DNA of 64,000 nt from Streptacidiphilus sp. 4-A2 (GCA_014284505.1 JAAFYY010000002.1:22442-86441); one strand, 5' to 3'; shown: positions 1-11,199, counted from the first letter of the stretch. A program made the numbers and translations. Notes: generated by a model from the sequence alone, not told the origin.

Positions 1-94
1 CGCCGCACACCGACCGTGCCGTCTTCGAGGTGGGACGACGGCGCTGCCCAGCCAGGCCTCGGAGCGGTTCATACATGTCAGAAGGAGCGAGACC

Positions 95-1246
95 ATGGAA
101 ATCACTGCCGATACCTGGGCTGCGGGGAGCGCGCAGCTGGCCGATGCCGGTGTGACGATCGGGGCGAACGTACGCGTCAGCGTCGGCGACTTCACAGTCG
201 GTGCAGGCGTGGTGATCCGCGACAATGTGACGATCGTCGCGGACAGCCTGGAGCTGGGCGACGGCGTGGTGATCGATGCCGGCTGCGATCTGCGATCCGG
301 CAGGATCTCTCTCGGTCGCAGGACCGAGCTCCAGCGGAATGTCCGTGTGCTGGTCGCGGATTCCTTCGTTGTGGCGGAGGCCGGCCGGGTCGAGCGCGAT
401 GTGTCCATCACCTGCCGGAGCTTCGAAGCAGGCCGGCTCCTGTACCTGGGCAATGACAGCTCGGTGGGCTATGGCGGGACGACCGCCTCGACCTCGCATG
501 TCAAGATCGGTGACCGGGTTGCGATCGGACCGCATTCGATCCTGAACGCGAATGATTCGATCACATTCGAAGACCAGGTCGGCTCGGGGTGCTACCTCTC
601 GGTCTGGACACACGGGTTCCACTTCGGGCACCGACTGCTGGACGGCTATGAGGCAACCCTCGCGCCCGTGCACGTCGCACGGAATGCCTGGCTTGGCTAC
701 CATGTCACGTTGCTTCCCGGCACGACCATCGGCGAGAACACGATCCTCGCCGCCGGCGCCGTCGCGGCCTCGGACCTGCCGGCCAACGTCCTTGCTGCGG
801 GTATCCCCGCGACGGTCAAGCGAGAACTCAGCGCGACCGTCATGAAGGACGACGTCGCCCGTGAGCGGATCGACGGAATCATGTCCGCCTGGGTCGCGGA
901 GCTCGACTGGAAGGGATACAGCGCCAGGTTGATCGACGACGGCGTCGTCGAGTTCGAGCAGAGCCACCTGTTCTACCTGGACGCTCCGGGCACTGATCGC
1001 GGGGCGGCGGGGGAGCAGCGGAGGGTCGTCGTCCTCTCCCTGGAAGACAAGCCGCGCCCCGAGCACGGCGGTGACGGCTCGCTGACGTTCTTGCTCCGCT
1101 CGGGAGTGCTGATCGGCGAACTGGACGCGGTCAGTCATGACCTGCGGGACTTCCTGCGGAGGCACGCACTGCCCTGCGGTGACCAGCACTGCTTCGAAAG
1201 CCTTCCGAACAAGCGTTTCCAGAGGCTCGTAAATACCTTCGCCTAG
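95..1246 (+). CDS. Left-handed beta-helix (hexapeptide-repeat) acyltransferase
   Basis: The 383-residue reading frame is intact. The first half is a run of imperfect hexapeptide repeats, such as VTIGAN, FTVGAG and ISLGRR, ending in VHVARNAWLGYHVTLLPG and TTIGENTILAAGAVAASDLP. This is the closing coil typical of maltose/serine O-acetyltransferases and WbbJ-like enzymes. A His in the WTHGFHFGH segment is a candidate catalytic base. The C-terminal 130 residues leave the repeat and are not recognised. The start at 95 is preceded by GAAGGAG at 81-87. It is the first gene of a same-strand series that runs to about 9.9 kb, so acyl transfer (usually from acetyl-CoA) onto a hydroxyl or amine of a pathway intermediate is a reasonable inference. 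The acceptor is unknown. Confidence 0.8.
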   Translation: MEITADTWAAGSAQLADAGVTIGANVRVSVGDFTVGAGVVIRDNVTIVADSLELGDGVVIDAGCDLRSGRISLGRRTELQRNVRVLVADSFVVAEAGRVERDVSITCRSFEAGRLLYLGNDSSVGYGGTTASTSHVKIGDRVAIGPHSILNANDSITFEDQVGSGCYLSVWTHGFHFGHRLLDGYEATLAPVHVARNAWLGYHVTLLPGTTIGENTILAAGAVAASDLPANVLAAGIPATVKRELSATVMKDDVARERIDGIMSAWVAELDWKGYSARLIDDGVVEFEQSHLFYLDAPGTDRGAAGEQRRVVVLSLEDKPRPEHGGDGSLTFLLRSGVLIGELDAVSHDLRDFLRRHALPCGDQHCFESLPNKRFQRLVNTFA

Positions 1247-1307
1247 AGCTCATGGGTAGCGGAGCCGTTCGCCGGTGCGGTGAATCGATATGGGAGGCAG
1301 TAAGCAA

Positions 1308-2068
1308 ATGAACAGTACCGGTGGTGAGCAGGCGGCGGGTCTGCCGGCGGATCTCGACGGGAAACGTGATTTCGACCTGCGGTATCTGCAGCGCGATCCG
1401 GCGAGCAGCCACAGGCACTACTTTCCGTTCGCGGTCTCGCTCTTCGCCGAATTCGAGCAGGACGCCGAAGTGCTCTCGGTCTGTGAGCTGGGCTGCGCCA
1501 ACGGCGCGTTCGCCGACTATCTGCTCGGCGGGCACCCGAAGACCGACTACCTGGGGTGGACATTCACCCCGAGCTGGTCAGCGCAGCCGCGAAGCTGGTG
1601 CCGGGCGGCGAGTTCAGGGTCGGCAACGCGGTGGACACAGCGACCCTTCCCACGGGTCCTTTCGACGTCGTCTTCATGCTGACCCTGCACAGTCACTTCG
1701 ATGATCCGGCCAGGTGGATCGACAGCATCGATCACCTTCTCGGTGAGCGCGGCAGGGCTTATGTGTTCGGACTGTTCAACCGCAGTCCGGTGGACGTCGT
1801 CATCCGGATGAATGATGTCGCGAACGGCACCGGTTGGCTCACCGGATGGAACCAGTTCTCGGAGGCGACCGTCGGGCGACTCGCCGCTGAGCGCGGTTTT
1901 GAGTACCGATTTCACGAGTACACACCGATTGCTCGGGTCGAGAAGGACGGCGCCGACTCCCTGCGATCGCACACCGTCTCGATCGACGGAAGCAGCGCAT
2001 TGACCTTTGTCAACGGCTCTCAGATGCTCCACCGTTTCGCACTCCTGGAGATGAAGCGATCATGCTAG
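1308..2068 (+). CDS. SAM-dependent methyltransferase (one frameshift)
   Basis: This is a class I methyltransferase read in two frames. The first carries the SAM-binding glycine motif CELGCANGAFADYLL. The second resumes with DIHPELVSAAAKLVPGGEF and continues through FDVVFMLTLHSHFDDP to the stop. The break lies at about 1552-1557, where CTGGGGTGGAC should read CTGGGGGTGGAC (L-G-V-D-I-H), so one G of a run is missing. That pattern suggests a sequencing indel rather than a dead gene. ATG 1308 is preferred over ATG 1290 because GGAGG lies at 1293-1297. The stop overlaps the next start (2062) by 7 nt, indicating translational coupling. The substrate is unknown; N- or O-methylation of the cluster product is inferred from position. 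Confidence 0.8.
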
Positions 2069-3187
2069 TGCTCGGCGAACCGGCAATGGAGGTCATGGAA
2101 CCTCTGGTGCGCCGGGTGAAGCAGGTCTGTGACCACTACCTTGCGCCGCGGGCGGAGGAGGTCGCGGCAGGCAGGGTCTCGCGTGCGGCCCTGGACGAAC
2201 TGGCGGAGGCCGGCGTTTTTGGTCTCTCCGTCTACCAGCCGGCGGCCCCGTTCACCGCGGCGAATGTCCAGCGGGAGGTGACGGAGCTCCTGGCCGCGGC
2301 CGACGCCTCCACCTGGTTCGTCACGGCGCAGCACCACCATCCGCTGCGGGAAGTCGCCGGGGCCGACGGCCCGCGCGCGACCGCTGGCTCAAGGGGCTGG
2401 CGTCGGGCCGGCTGATTTCGGGCGTCGCGACGTCGCACCTGAGAAGGAGCGGCCCGCCGGCCGTCACCGCCGTGCGCGAGGGGAACGGCTGGCGGCTCAA
2501 CGGCCGGATCGCGTGGCTGACGGGATGGTCGCTGGTCGATGTTGTCATGGTTGGTGCCGTGACGCCCGACGACGAGGTGCTCTTCGTCATGCTGCCCTGC
2601 AAGGAAGAGGGCGGGCTCACCAAGATCCAGGACCATCGGCTGTGGAGCATGGATGCCACCAGCACGGTCGCGGTGGGTCTGCATGAGGTCCACGTGGGCG
2701 CGGACCAGCAGGTCGGCCTGTACCCGGGCGAGGTCTGGCGGCTTCAGGACATTCACCGGCAACCGAACGTGAATCCCGGAGTCTTCGGGACCATTCGTGC
2801 CGCCGTAGCGCTGCTCTCCCATGGCTCCGCGTCCTGTGGAGGGGATTTTCAGGAGTTGGCCGAGGCCCTCGCTGAGGAGTACTCCGCGCTGCGGAAGGAG
2901 GCGTACCGCCTCATGGACGAGGTCGAGCCGCACCGTGAGCTGGACTATCGCCTGCAGATCCGGGCTGCGGCGCTGGAGCTCGGATGCCGCGCGTCCTCCG
3001 CGTGCATCGCCGCCGAGGGTGGCCGCGGGCTGGGCCGCGCGAGCCGGTCCGGCCGGCTGCTCGGCGAGAGCCATTTTCACCTGGTGCAGGCGCAGACCGC
3101 CTCCGTGCGCAGGGCGACCTCGCGTACGTACCTCGAGGTCGGCAACGGCCGGGAACTGTCCGTTTCCGGAACGGGACGGTTCGCCTC

Positions 3188-3191
<4 letters not shown>
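2062..3191 (+). CDS. Acyl-CoA-dehydrogenase-like flavoenzyme (one frameshift)
   Basis: About 376 residues with the acyl-CoA dehydrogenase layout. There is a helical N-terminal domain (LDELAEAGVFGLSVYQP), a central beta domain (GNGWRLNGRIAWLTGWS) and a C-terminal four-helix bundle (LAEEYSALRKEAYRLMDE). The frame changes near 2370-2376 inside a CCCGCGCGCG tract; the corrected text reads ARDRWLKGLASGRLISGVATSH. The conserved catalytic Glu region of true acyl-CoA dehydrogenases is not evident. The protein looks closer to the branch used for oxygenation or N-hydroxylation in secondary metabolism (as in VlmH or KijD3), but that choice is inference. It overlaps its upstream neighbour by 7 nt and the downstream aminotransferase by 4 nt (ATGA), so it is almost certainly co-translated with both. 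Confidence 0.7.
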
Positions 3192-4339
<1,148 letters not shown>

Positions 4340-4347
<8 letters not shown>

Positions 4348-5038
4348 ACCATCGCGAACCGAAGAGCTGGCCAACAACTTGTGCCTCGTGCGGGAACGGA
4401 TCGCGGCAGCGGCCCGGAGTGCCGGCAGGCGGGTCGATGAGATCACTCTGATCGGGGTGACCAAGGGCTGGCCTGCGGACGACGTCAGAATCCTGCACGG
4501 TCTCGGGCTGAAACACTTCGCCGAGAACATCGACCAGCATGCCGCGCCCAAGGCTGAGGCCTGCCGGGACCTCGATATCGAATGGCACTTCGTAGGGCAG
4601 TTGCAGTCCAACAAGGCCGCATCGGTCGCGAGGTACGCCAGTGTGGTGCAGTCCGTGGACCGCGCCTCCCTGGTGCATGCGCTGTCCAAGGCCGCGTCGC
4701 GGGCGGAGCGTTCCCTGGACTGCTTGGTGCAGGTCAAATTCGATTCCGATCAGGGGCGCGGGCGCATCGGTCGAGCAGGTCCTCGATCTCGCCGCGGCGA
4801 TCGAAGCGGCCGAGGGCCTTCGGTTCACGGGCCTCATGACCGTGGCCCCATCGATTCGGCGCCCAGTGAGGTCTTCTCGCGGTTCGCCGACCTCTCCCGT
4901 TCCGTTCGGGCTGTGCACTCCGAGGCGGGGCTGATCTCGGCAGGCATGAGCGGAGATTTCGAGGAAGCCATCTGCGCCGGTGCGACTCACGTGAGAGTCG
5001 GCTCCGCTCTGCTCGGCGAACGGATCAAGCTCCGATGA
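4340..5038 (+). CDS. YggS/PLPBP-type PLP-binding protein (two compensating frameshifts)
   Basis: The protein is a single-domain alanine-racemase-N fold of about 232 residues. It has the family landmarks ITLIGVTKGWP (PLP lysine), KHFAENIDQH, WHFVGQLQSNK, and the phosphate-binding end SAGMSGDFEEAI followed by THVRVGSALLG. Between about 4757 and 4865 the text leaves and re-enters frame. Read in the other frame this stretch gives ASVEQVLDLAAAIEAAEGL and RFTGLMTVAPSIRRP, exactly the expected block, so the gene is probably intact in the organism. YggS proteins buffer PLP and usually sit near cell-division genes. Placement directly behind a PLP aminotransferase in a biosynthetic operon suggests a dedicated cofactor-supply role, or an amino-acid-modifying role. 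Confidence 0.8.
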
Positions 5039-5054
5039 AAAGGATTCGATAAAT

Positions 5055-6379
5055 ATGGCAACGGTAAAAGATCGTGTGCGCATACGGTCGTGGTCCCTCA
5101 GCACGGTCAAATCGGCTGAGGACAGTCGGGAGGAAGGCGACTTCCGTCGGCTGGTCCTCAGCCGTGCCATCTCGATGTTCGGCAGCGAGGTCTCGGCGGT
5201 CGCGATTCCGCTGATCGCGGCGACCACGCTGGACGCTGGTCCGCGGGACATGGGCATGCTGACCGCCGCCGCCTTCGCGCCGAACCTCGTCCTGCCACTG
5301 CTGGCCGCCCCCTTTATCGACCGGATGAAGGAACGCAGGTCGGCGCTCATCCTGGCCGACCTGATCCGGGCCGGCCTGCTGACGCTGCTCTTCGTCGCCG
5401 GACTGATGCACCAGCTGTCGCTGGGCCTGCTCTGGGCAGTCGTGCTTTCGGTCAGCGCCTGCACGATGCTGTCGGTCCTGGCGCGTTCCGCCTACCTGCC
5501 ATGCCTGCTTCCCCCGGACAAGCTGTTCGCGCGAATTCCCGGCTCCGCAGCGCCGACGCCGTCAGTGAGGTGATGGGCCCAGGCGCCGCGGCTGGGCTGC
5601 TGGCCATCGCGGGCCCGGTCGGTCTCCTGGCCATCGATGCGTTCTCCTACGTCTTCTCGGCCGAGACGTTGCGCAGGGTGCGGTTCCGTGAAGAGCAGCG
5701 GACCGGTGGGACGACGGCGGACGGTGAGCAGCCGGAGAAGCCGAGCTTCTGGTCCGACTTCACGGTCGGGATGAGATTCATCGGGAAGACCCCTGGATTC
5801 CGGGGAATCATCGGTGGCTGGCGCACTTCAATTTCTTCATGAGCGGCCTGATGGCACTGTTCGTGCTTTACGCGGTCAGGGACCTGCATTTCAACAGCTC
5901 AATGATTGCGGCGTTCTTCATATTCACTGGAATCGGCGGGACCATTGGTGGGTTCCTGTCCTCGCGGATCGCGAGCAAGATGGGGCTCGGCACCGCGATC
6001 GTCGGCTCCTGCGGCTGCGCGTGCCTGGTCATGACGGGATTCGCCGCGGTGGACTTCGGCCCGGCGATCAGTTTTGCTGTTCTCGCCGTACTCGAGGTCC
6101 TGGGCATGATCGCGATCGTGGTCTTCGATGTCTGTGCGATCACGGTCTTCCAGATCGTTTCGCCGACCGACCTCGTCGCCCGGGTAACGTCCGGTCAGCT
6201 GTTTCTCACTCAGGGAACCCGGACCTTCGGCGCCTTGATCTTCGGTTTTCTGGGCGCCTGGGTCGGTTTTGCGGCTGGCGATGGGGACCGCCGCTGTGCT
6301 GAGCTTCGGGGCGATCTTCTGGCTGCTCATTCCCGGCGAGTTCAAGGCCAACCAGCGAGTTGTCTTCGTAAAGGAATGA
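5055..6379 (+). CDS. MFS transporter, 12-TM drug-efflux type (three frameshifts)
   Basis: About 440 residues when three breaks are joined (near 5540, 5820 and 6280). The N terminus is basic, followed by RLVLSRAISMFGSEVSAVAI, a typical TM1 of the MFS_3 / EntS-like exporter group. A TM2-3 loop with DRMKERRSALILADLIRAGL follows. The long central cytoplasmic loop (RRVRFREEQRTGG) separates the two six-helix halves. The last part reads MGTAAVLSFGAIFWLLIPGEF only after a shift. The stop at 6377-6379 overlaps the next start (ATGA). Probable job: export of, or self-protection against, the product of this cluster. Confidence 0.8.
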
Positions 6380-7056
6380 ATCCTATGGTGCTGCGCAAGA
6401 AAGCGCTCCTGATCGATGCGGGGGCGTTCTCATCCGGCCCGCGCTGACGACGGTCGAGACCGCACTGGGGATAGGACCGGTCGATCCGGAGCAGTGGGAC
6501 GCGGCCTACTATCGGGCCATCGCCGACAGGAGCCACGGGGCTTCTGACGGAGATTTCGTAGTGGACCTGCTCGCCGCGTTCGGAGTTCCGCGCGATCGCG
6601 CCACGGAACTGGCCGGCGACGCATTCGGCGAGAGGATGTGGAAAGAGCCGCGGGTCGTCCGTGAGGCGAGTGTCCTGCTGTCGCGACTGGCTGCGTCGGG
6701 CGTGTCCGTCGCCGTGGTCTCGAACAGCGACGGAACCATCGAAGAGACGCTGGGAAGCCTCGGCCTGTGCCAGGTCGGCCCAGGCCGGGGGGTGCCGGTC
6801 GCCGGAATTATTGACTCGCACGTCCTCGGCGTGGAGAAGCCGGATCCGGAGATATACCGAACGGCTCTGGATGTGTGCGGGTAACGGCATCGGAAGCGAT
6901 CTTTGTGGGCGATGTCGTATGGAGCGACATCGAGGGTGCCGAGCGGATGGGAATTTCCGCCTTCACTACGACCCCTTCGGCTACTGCGGTTCCGTCGCCC
7001 ACACCGACATAGGCCACCTTTCGGAGATCGAAAATTTTATGACGCCGGCCGGATGA
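6376..7056 (+). CDS. HAD-superfamily hydrolase (two frameshifts)
   Basis: About 225 residues after joining three frames. Motif I begins LLIDAG and continues after a shift near 6430 as GVLIRPALTTVE. Here the first acidic residue is present (Asp14), but the second Asp of the usual DxD is replaced by Gly, as in DxGGV-type HADs. Motif II is VVSNSDGT, motif III is EKPDPEIY, and motif IV appears after the second shift as VGDVVWSDIEGAERMGI. All but the second nucleophile-motif acid are present. Family members are phosphatases or, less often, dehalogenases. The atypical motif I weakens an assignment as a simple phosphatase. The start overlaps the MFS stop by 4 nt. Confidence 0.7.
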
Positions 7057-7090
7057 CCCGGAAGGCGGTCCGGTCGAGGCCGTGGTCGCC

Positions 7091-7144
7091 ATGAATACCG
7101 GCACCATGCCCGAAGTCGAAATGTTCGCCGGCCGCAGCTGGTAG
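7091..7144 (+). other. Possible 17-codon ORF between HAD and ATP-grasp genes
   Basis: ATG at 7091 opens a short frame reading MNTGTMPEVEMFAGRSW before TAG, with GAGG about 8 nt upstream. The same frame is open back to 7043, so the stretch could instead be the real C-terminal tail of the HAD protein if another indel exists near 7050. Its coding-like appearance and position just before an amino-acid ligase make it worth recording. There is no family match and no proof that it is translated. Confidence 0.2.
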
Positions 7145-7174
7145 GACGTCACTGCAACCAGATAGGGCAAAGTA

Positions 7175-8445
7175 ATGCGCACGATCTTCCGGCCGGAGTT
7201 TCGGGTCGGACCTGATTCTTGTGTTGGGCTGGGAGCCGCTGGTCGACGAGGCCTTCGTTGCTCTCGGCCTGGAGTACGTGCTTGTGGCGAAGGCGGACGA
7301 GTGGCTCGATGCCAACAACCGCGCCAAGGCGGCCCGGCTGATCCTCTCGGTCGCGGACTACACCAGCGTCGAGCAGATCGTGGGCGCCGTCTGCCGGGCG
7401 GGGCTCGACCTGGGAAATATCAAGGTGGTTCATACCGGCGATGAATTCGCGGTGGTCACCGGGGTGGTGCTGAACCAGAGTCTCGGCCTGAAGAGCCCGT
7501 TGACGATGAAATCTGCGACCGCGTTCCGGGACAAGTTCTTCCAGAAGAGAATTCTGCAGGCCGCCGATGTGCCGGTGGCGGCCAGCTTTCTCCTGGAGCG
7601 GCTCGACCTCCTCGACGAGGAGTCCGCGGGGACGTTTCCCTACCCGGCAGTCCTGAAGCCGGCGGCGGGAGCTGCGTCGCAGAACACCTCGAAGGTCGAC
7701 AGCGCCGAGGAGCTCCTGGCGGCGGCGCGTGCACTGGTGGACGGCGGAGCAGGCGAGATGCCGTTCGTCGTCGAGGAGTACATCGTCGGTAGCGAGATGC
7801 ACATCGACGGTGTCATTCGAGAGGGCAGGGAGGTGCTGTTCGGCATCTCGAAATACACGACCAACCCGCTGCACGCGCTGGGCGACGACATCCTGGGCTC
7901 CGTGATCCTGGATCCCGACGAGCACGCGGAGTACTACACCAAGGTCCGCGCGGTCGCGATTCCCGCCCTGCGGGCTCTCGGCCTGACCGACGGTGTCTTC
8001 CACATGGAGATGTTCGACACCGAGTCCGGTTTCGTGTTCGGCGAGTGCGGAGCGCGTCCCCCGGCAGGTGGGGCGTGCGGACGGTGCGCCGGAAGTTCGG
8101 CATCGACCTTCCACAGGAGCACATCAAGGCGGCCTTGGGGATGCCTCCTGGTACTCCGGTGGTCTCCCCGGGCACGGTCGGCGGCAGCACACTGGCGACA
8201 CCGGCCGGCCTCCTGCGCTCTCTTCCGGAGGAGGCCGAGGTCCTGCAGTTCGAGGATGTCCTGTACGTCTTCCTGAGGGTGCACGCCGGGATGGTGATGG
8301 GGACATGACGGAAGCCTCCGCGGCATGGCCGGGGTTCATCATCATGGAGAACGCCACCGAGAGCGGCCTGCGCAGCCGGATGGCGGAGATGGTTGCCTGG
8401 TTCAGGACCCAGGTGGTGGTTTCCCATGCAGACGCGTCTCGATAA
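7175..8445 (+). CDS. ATP-grasp carboxylate-amine ligase (frameshifts)
   Basis: About 420 residues once breaks near 7215, 8060 and 8300 are joined. The N-terminal Rossmann-like part (LVLGWEPLVDEAFVALGLEY) precedes a typical ATP-grasp domain. That domain shows the ATP-binding lysine strand FPYPAVLKPAAGAASQNTSKV in two adjoining pieces, the second lysine/glutamate strand FVVEEYIVGSEMHIDG, and the Mg-binding end FHMEMFDTESG followed by FGECGARPPGRWG. The layout fits the carnosine-synthase/BacD type that joins a carboxylate to an amine through an acyl phosphate. A role in forming an amide or dipeptide bond is therefore likely, but the partners are unknown. The last 20 nt overlap the start of the LysRS paralogue, so the two are coupled. 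Confidence 0.75.
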
Positions 8446-9901
8446 ATGCGCGTCGCTTCGGGCCGCGGGGCGGGATCCCTACCCTGCGGCGATGCCGACC
8501 AGTCACGATCTGGCGTCGCTGCGGGCGGAGTTCTCCGAACTGCCGCCTGACACCGCCAGAGGTGTGCGCGCCGTCGTCTCGGGCAGGGTGGTGGCTCAGC
8601 GGGCGCACCGCCGGCTCAGTTTCGCGGTCATCCGGCAGGGCACCGCCGAGTTGCAGCTCATGATGGCCGAGGGCGCCTTGGCCGGGTCCAGTTGGCAGCA
8701 GTGGCGTGAGCTGGTCGACATCGGTGACCACGTCATGGCCGAGGGAGAAGTGATCACCACACGCACTGGTGAACTCTCCCTCGCCGTGACGTCGTGGTCG
8801 ATGCTCGGAAAATCGCATTCGGCGGCTCTCCGTACGGGTCCCGGGCGTCCCCCGGGTTCCCACCCGCGCTATCTGGAGATGGTCGCCGACCCGGCGAAGA
8901 TACAGCTGGTACGCGACCGGGCATCGACGACCCGGGCACTTCGCGAGGCTCTGTTCGCGATGGATTACGAAGAGATGGAGACACCGCTTCTGCAGGCGGC
9001 CGTGAGCGGTGGTTCCCGGCCCTTTTCCACCTGGATGAACGCCTGGGGAAGCGAGCTCTATCTGCGCGCGACTTCGGAGCTCTACTTGAAACGTCTGGTC
9101 GCGGGAGGCATGGACCGGATCTTCGAGATCAACCGTGCGTTCAGGAACGAAGGCGTCGACGCGCGCCACTTTCCGGAATTCACCCTGCTCGAGGCCTACA
9201 CCGCGAATACCGACTACACCCACGGCGCGCTGCTCGCGGAAAGCCTGGTCCGTGAGGTCTTCGCCGCCGTGACGGAGCCCGGTGCCGGCGATTCACTCCC
9301 CGAGTTCCAGAGGGCGACCTTCGTCGACCTGCTCGCCGCCCATTGTTCGCTGGACATCGACCCGGATTCGCCCTGGCGTGACCTCCGCGTCAAGGCGACC
9401 GCCGAGGGATACCCCGATGCGGCCGATGTCGACGACGAGACGTTCGCGATGAACCTCTTCCGGGAGGTCGTACAGCCGACGCTGCGGCGACCGACTTTTG
9501 TCTTCGACTTCCCCGAGAAGGCCGCCATCATGGCTCGCCGGAGCCGGCTCCGATCCCACGCCGTGGAGTGCTGGAGCCTTTTCATCGCCGGTCTCGATGT
9601 CGGGCAGGGCTGCACCGAGCTGACCGATCCGATGGAACAGCGAGAGCGATTCCTGAGGCAGCAGGGCCGGTCCGACATTCCAGCGGAGACGCCCCGGCCG
9701 ACCTTCGACGAGGAGTTTCTCGGTGCGCTCTACTGCGGGCTGCCGCCGCTTGGCGGACTCAGCCTGGGAATCGAGCGCCTGCTGATGGCTGTCAAAGGGG
9801 TGCAGAGCCTCCGCGACTGCCAGTCCCACCCGATCAGCAGACCGCGTCGCGGCCCGCGCGCATCGGGGTGGGCACCTTCCTGCGATGACCACGCGCCCTG
9901 A
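8426..9901 (+). CDS. Class II lysyl-tRNA synthetase-like paralogue
   Basis: An intact 491-residue frame with full class II LysRS architecture. An OB-fold anticodon-binding domain spans about residues 45-115 (SGRVVAQRAHRRLSFAVI). The catalytic domain has ELYLRATSELYLKRLV, motif 2 FEINRAFRNEGVDARHFPEF (about 232-252) and motif 3 GLSLGIERLLMAV (about 443). Lysine-contacting acids in SELYLKR and FTLLEAY are kept. However, the specificity loop that reads GNGFSELND in ordinary LysRS is GQGCTELTD here (about 392-401), so the Asn and the stacking Phe are both lost. Together with the ATP-grasp overlap and a separate class I LysRS 1.5 kb away, this suggests an enzyme activating a different amino acid, or a resistance copy. 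The C terminus after SLRDCQ is unusual and may hide an indel. Confidence 0.85.
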   Translation: MQTRLDKCASLRAAGRDPYPAAMPTSHDLASLRAEFSELPPDTARGVRAVVSGRVVAQRAHRRLSFAVIRQGTAELQLMMAEGALAGSSWQQWRELVDIGDHVMAEGEVITTRTGELSLAVTSWSMLGKSHSAALRTGPGRPPGSHPRYLEMVADPAKIQLVRDRASTTRALREALFAMDYEEMETPLLQAAVSGGSRPFSTWMNAWGSELYLRATSELYLKRLVAGGMDRIFEINRAFRNEGVDARHFPEFTLLEAYTANTDYTHGALLAESLVREVFAAVTEPGAGDSLPEFQRATFVDLLAAHCSLDIDPDSPWRDLRVKATAEGYPDAADVDDETFAMNLFREVVQPTLRRPTFVFDFPEKAAIMARRSRLRSHAVECWSLFIAGLDVGQGCTELTDPMEQRERFLRQQGRSDIPAETPRPTFDEEFLGALYCGLPPLGGLSLGIERLLMAVKGVQSLRDCQSHPISRPRRGPRASGWAPSCDDHAP

Positions 9902-9956
9902 CACCGCAGGAGTGAGTCTCCTTTCGGATCCTGCCGGGAGACCTTGAGTCGGACCG

Positions 9957-9977
9957 GTCCTCGGACGGTCCGAGGAC
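9957..9977. terminator. Short hairpin after the LysRS paralogue
   Basis: A perfect 8-bp stem (GTCCTCGG / CCGAGGAC) with a 5-nt loop in the 158-bp gap before the racemase gene. No T-run follows, so it may be a weak terminator, an mRNA-stability element or nothing. Confidence 0.35.
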
Positions 9978-10059
9978 GCTGATCCACGGCGTTCCGGAGC
10001 TCCAGGCCGGACTTGAGCGCAAGAGCAAGGCGACACCTTCTCCAGATTAGGGAGTCATC

Positions 10060-11199
10060 ATGAAGAGAGGCCCGCTCGCCGGGATTCGAGTACTCGAATT
10101 GGCCGGCATCGGTCCCTGTCCGTTCGCGGCCATGCTGCTGGGTGATCTCGGTGCGGAGGTGGTCCGCGTCGATCGGATCAGTGCAGTTTCACAAGCTGGG
10201 CTGGGCGATGCGGACTTCACCAACCGCGGCAAGCGATCGATCGGCATCGATCTCAAGCACCCTGAAGGACGTGAGGCGGTACTGAAACTGGTCGAGCAAT
10301 CCGATGTCCTGCTGGAGGGCTTCCGCCCCGGGGTCACCGAACGTCTGGGGATCGGGCCCGACGTATGCCTTTCCCGCAAGAGACTGGTCTATGGCAGAAT
10401 GACGGGCTGGGGCCAGGAGGGCTCGCTTTCCGGGAGTGCAGGCCATGACATCGGATACATAGCGGTGACAGGAGTGCTGCACGCGATCGGCCGGTCGGGC
10501 GGGCCGCCACAGGTGCCGATGAACCTGCTCGGCGACTTCGCCGGCGGCAGCATGTACCTGGTCACGGGAGTGCTGGCCGCGCTACTTGAGGCGAACGTGA
10601 GCGGACGAGGTCAGACAGTTGACGCTGCCATCGTTGATGGAACGGCACATATCTCCACCTTCATCCACGGCTTGGCTGCTCAGGGCAAGTGGATCGACGA
10701 ACGAGGCGTCAACGAATTGGATACCGGAACCCCCTGGTACGACGTCTACGAGACGGGCGACGGTAAGCACGTTGCTGTTGGCCCCATGGAGCCTCAGTTC
10801 TACACGGAGTTCGTCCGTCTCCTCGGTCTGGCAGATGAAGATCTCCCCGACCAGCATGACCGGGAAGGCTGGCCGGTTCTGCGCGCGCGCTACCAGGAGG
10901 CCTTCAAGACTCGTACCAGGGACGAATGGGCGAAGGTCTTTCTGCCCGGTGACTCCTGTGTCGCCCCGGTCCTATCCCTTCAGGAAGCCGTTGAGCATCC
11001 GTACAGTACAGAACGCGAAGTATTCGTCGAGCACGCAGGACACCGACAGCCGGCACCGGCCCCTCGCTTCTCACGAACCAAACCCGGCTTGCTCCGGCCG
11101 CCCGCACAGGCTGGAGCACACACCATGGAGATCCTTGGTGAGATCGGGATCGAGGATCCCGGAAAGATCCTCGACTCGGGAGCATTCGCACAGCGCTGA
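10060..11199 (+). CDS. Alpha-methylacyl-CoA racemase (CaiB/BaiF family III)
   Basis: An intact 379-residue frame, the usual length for AMACR/MCR. Conserved segments are LAGIGPCPFAAMLLGDLGAE, NRGKRSIGIDLKHPEG, GRMTGWGQEG, SGSAGHDIGYIAVTGVLHAI, PMNLLGDFAGGSMYL and DGKHVAVGPMEPQFY. The catalytic pair seen in the family (His126/Asp156 in the M. tuberculosis enzyme) corresponds to His129 and Asp159 here. It epimerises 2-methylacyl-CoA thioesters in the cytosol. GGGAG lies just upstream of ATG 10060. The gap of 158 bp means it may have its own transcript. It could serve branched-chain fatty acid oxidation, or set the stereochemistry of an acyl group used by the upstream cluster. Confidence 0.9.
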   Translation: MKRGPLAGIRVLELAGIGPCPFAAMLLGDLGAEVVRVDRISAVSQAGLGDADFTNRGKRSIGIDLKHPEGREAVLKLVEQSDVLLEGFRPGVTERLGIGPDVCLSRKRLVYGRMTGWGQEGSLSGSAGHDIGYIAVTGVLHAIGRSGGPPQVPMNLLGDFAGGSMYLVTGVLAALLEANVSGRGQTVDAAIVDGTAHISTFIHGLAAQGKWIDERGVNELDTGTPWYDVYETGDGKHVAVGPMEPQFYTEFVRLLGLADEDLPDQHDREGWPVLRARYQEAFKTRTRDEWAKVFLPGDSCVAPVLSLQEAVEHPYSTEREVFVEHAGHRQPAPAPRFSRTKPGLLRPPAQAGAHTMEILGEIGIEDPGKILDSGAFAQR

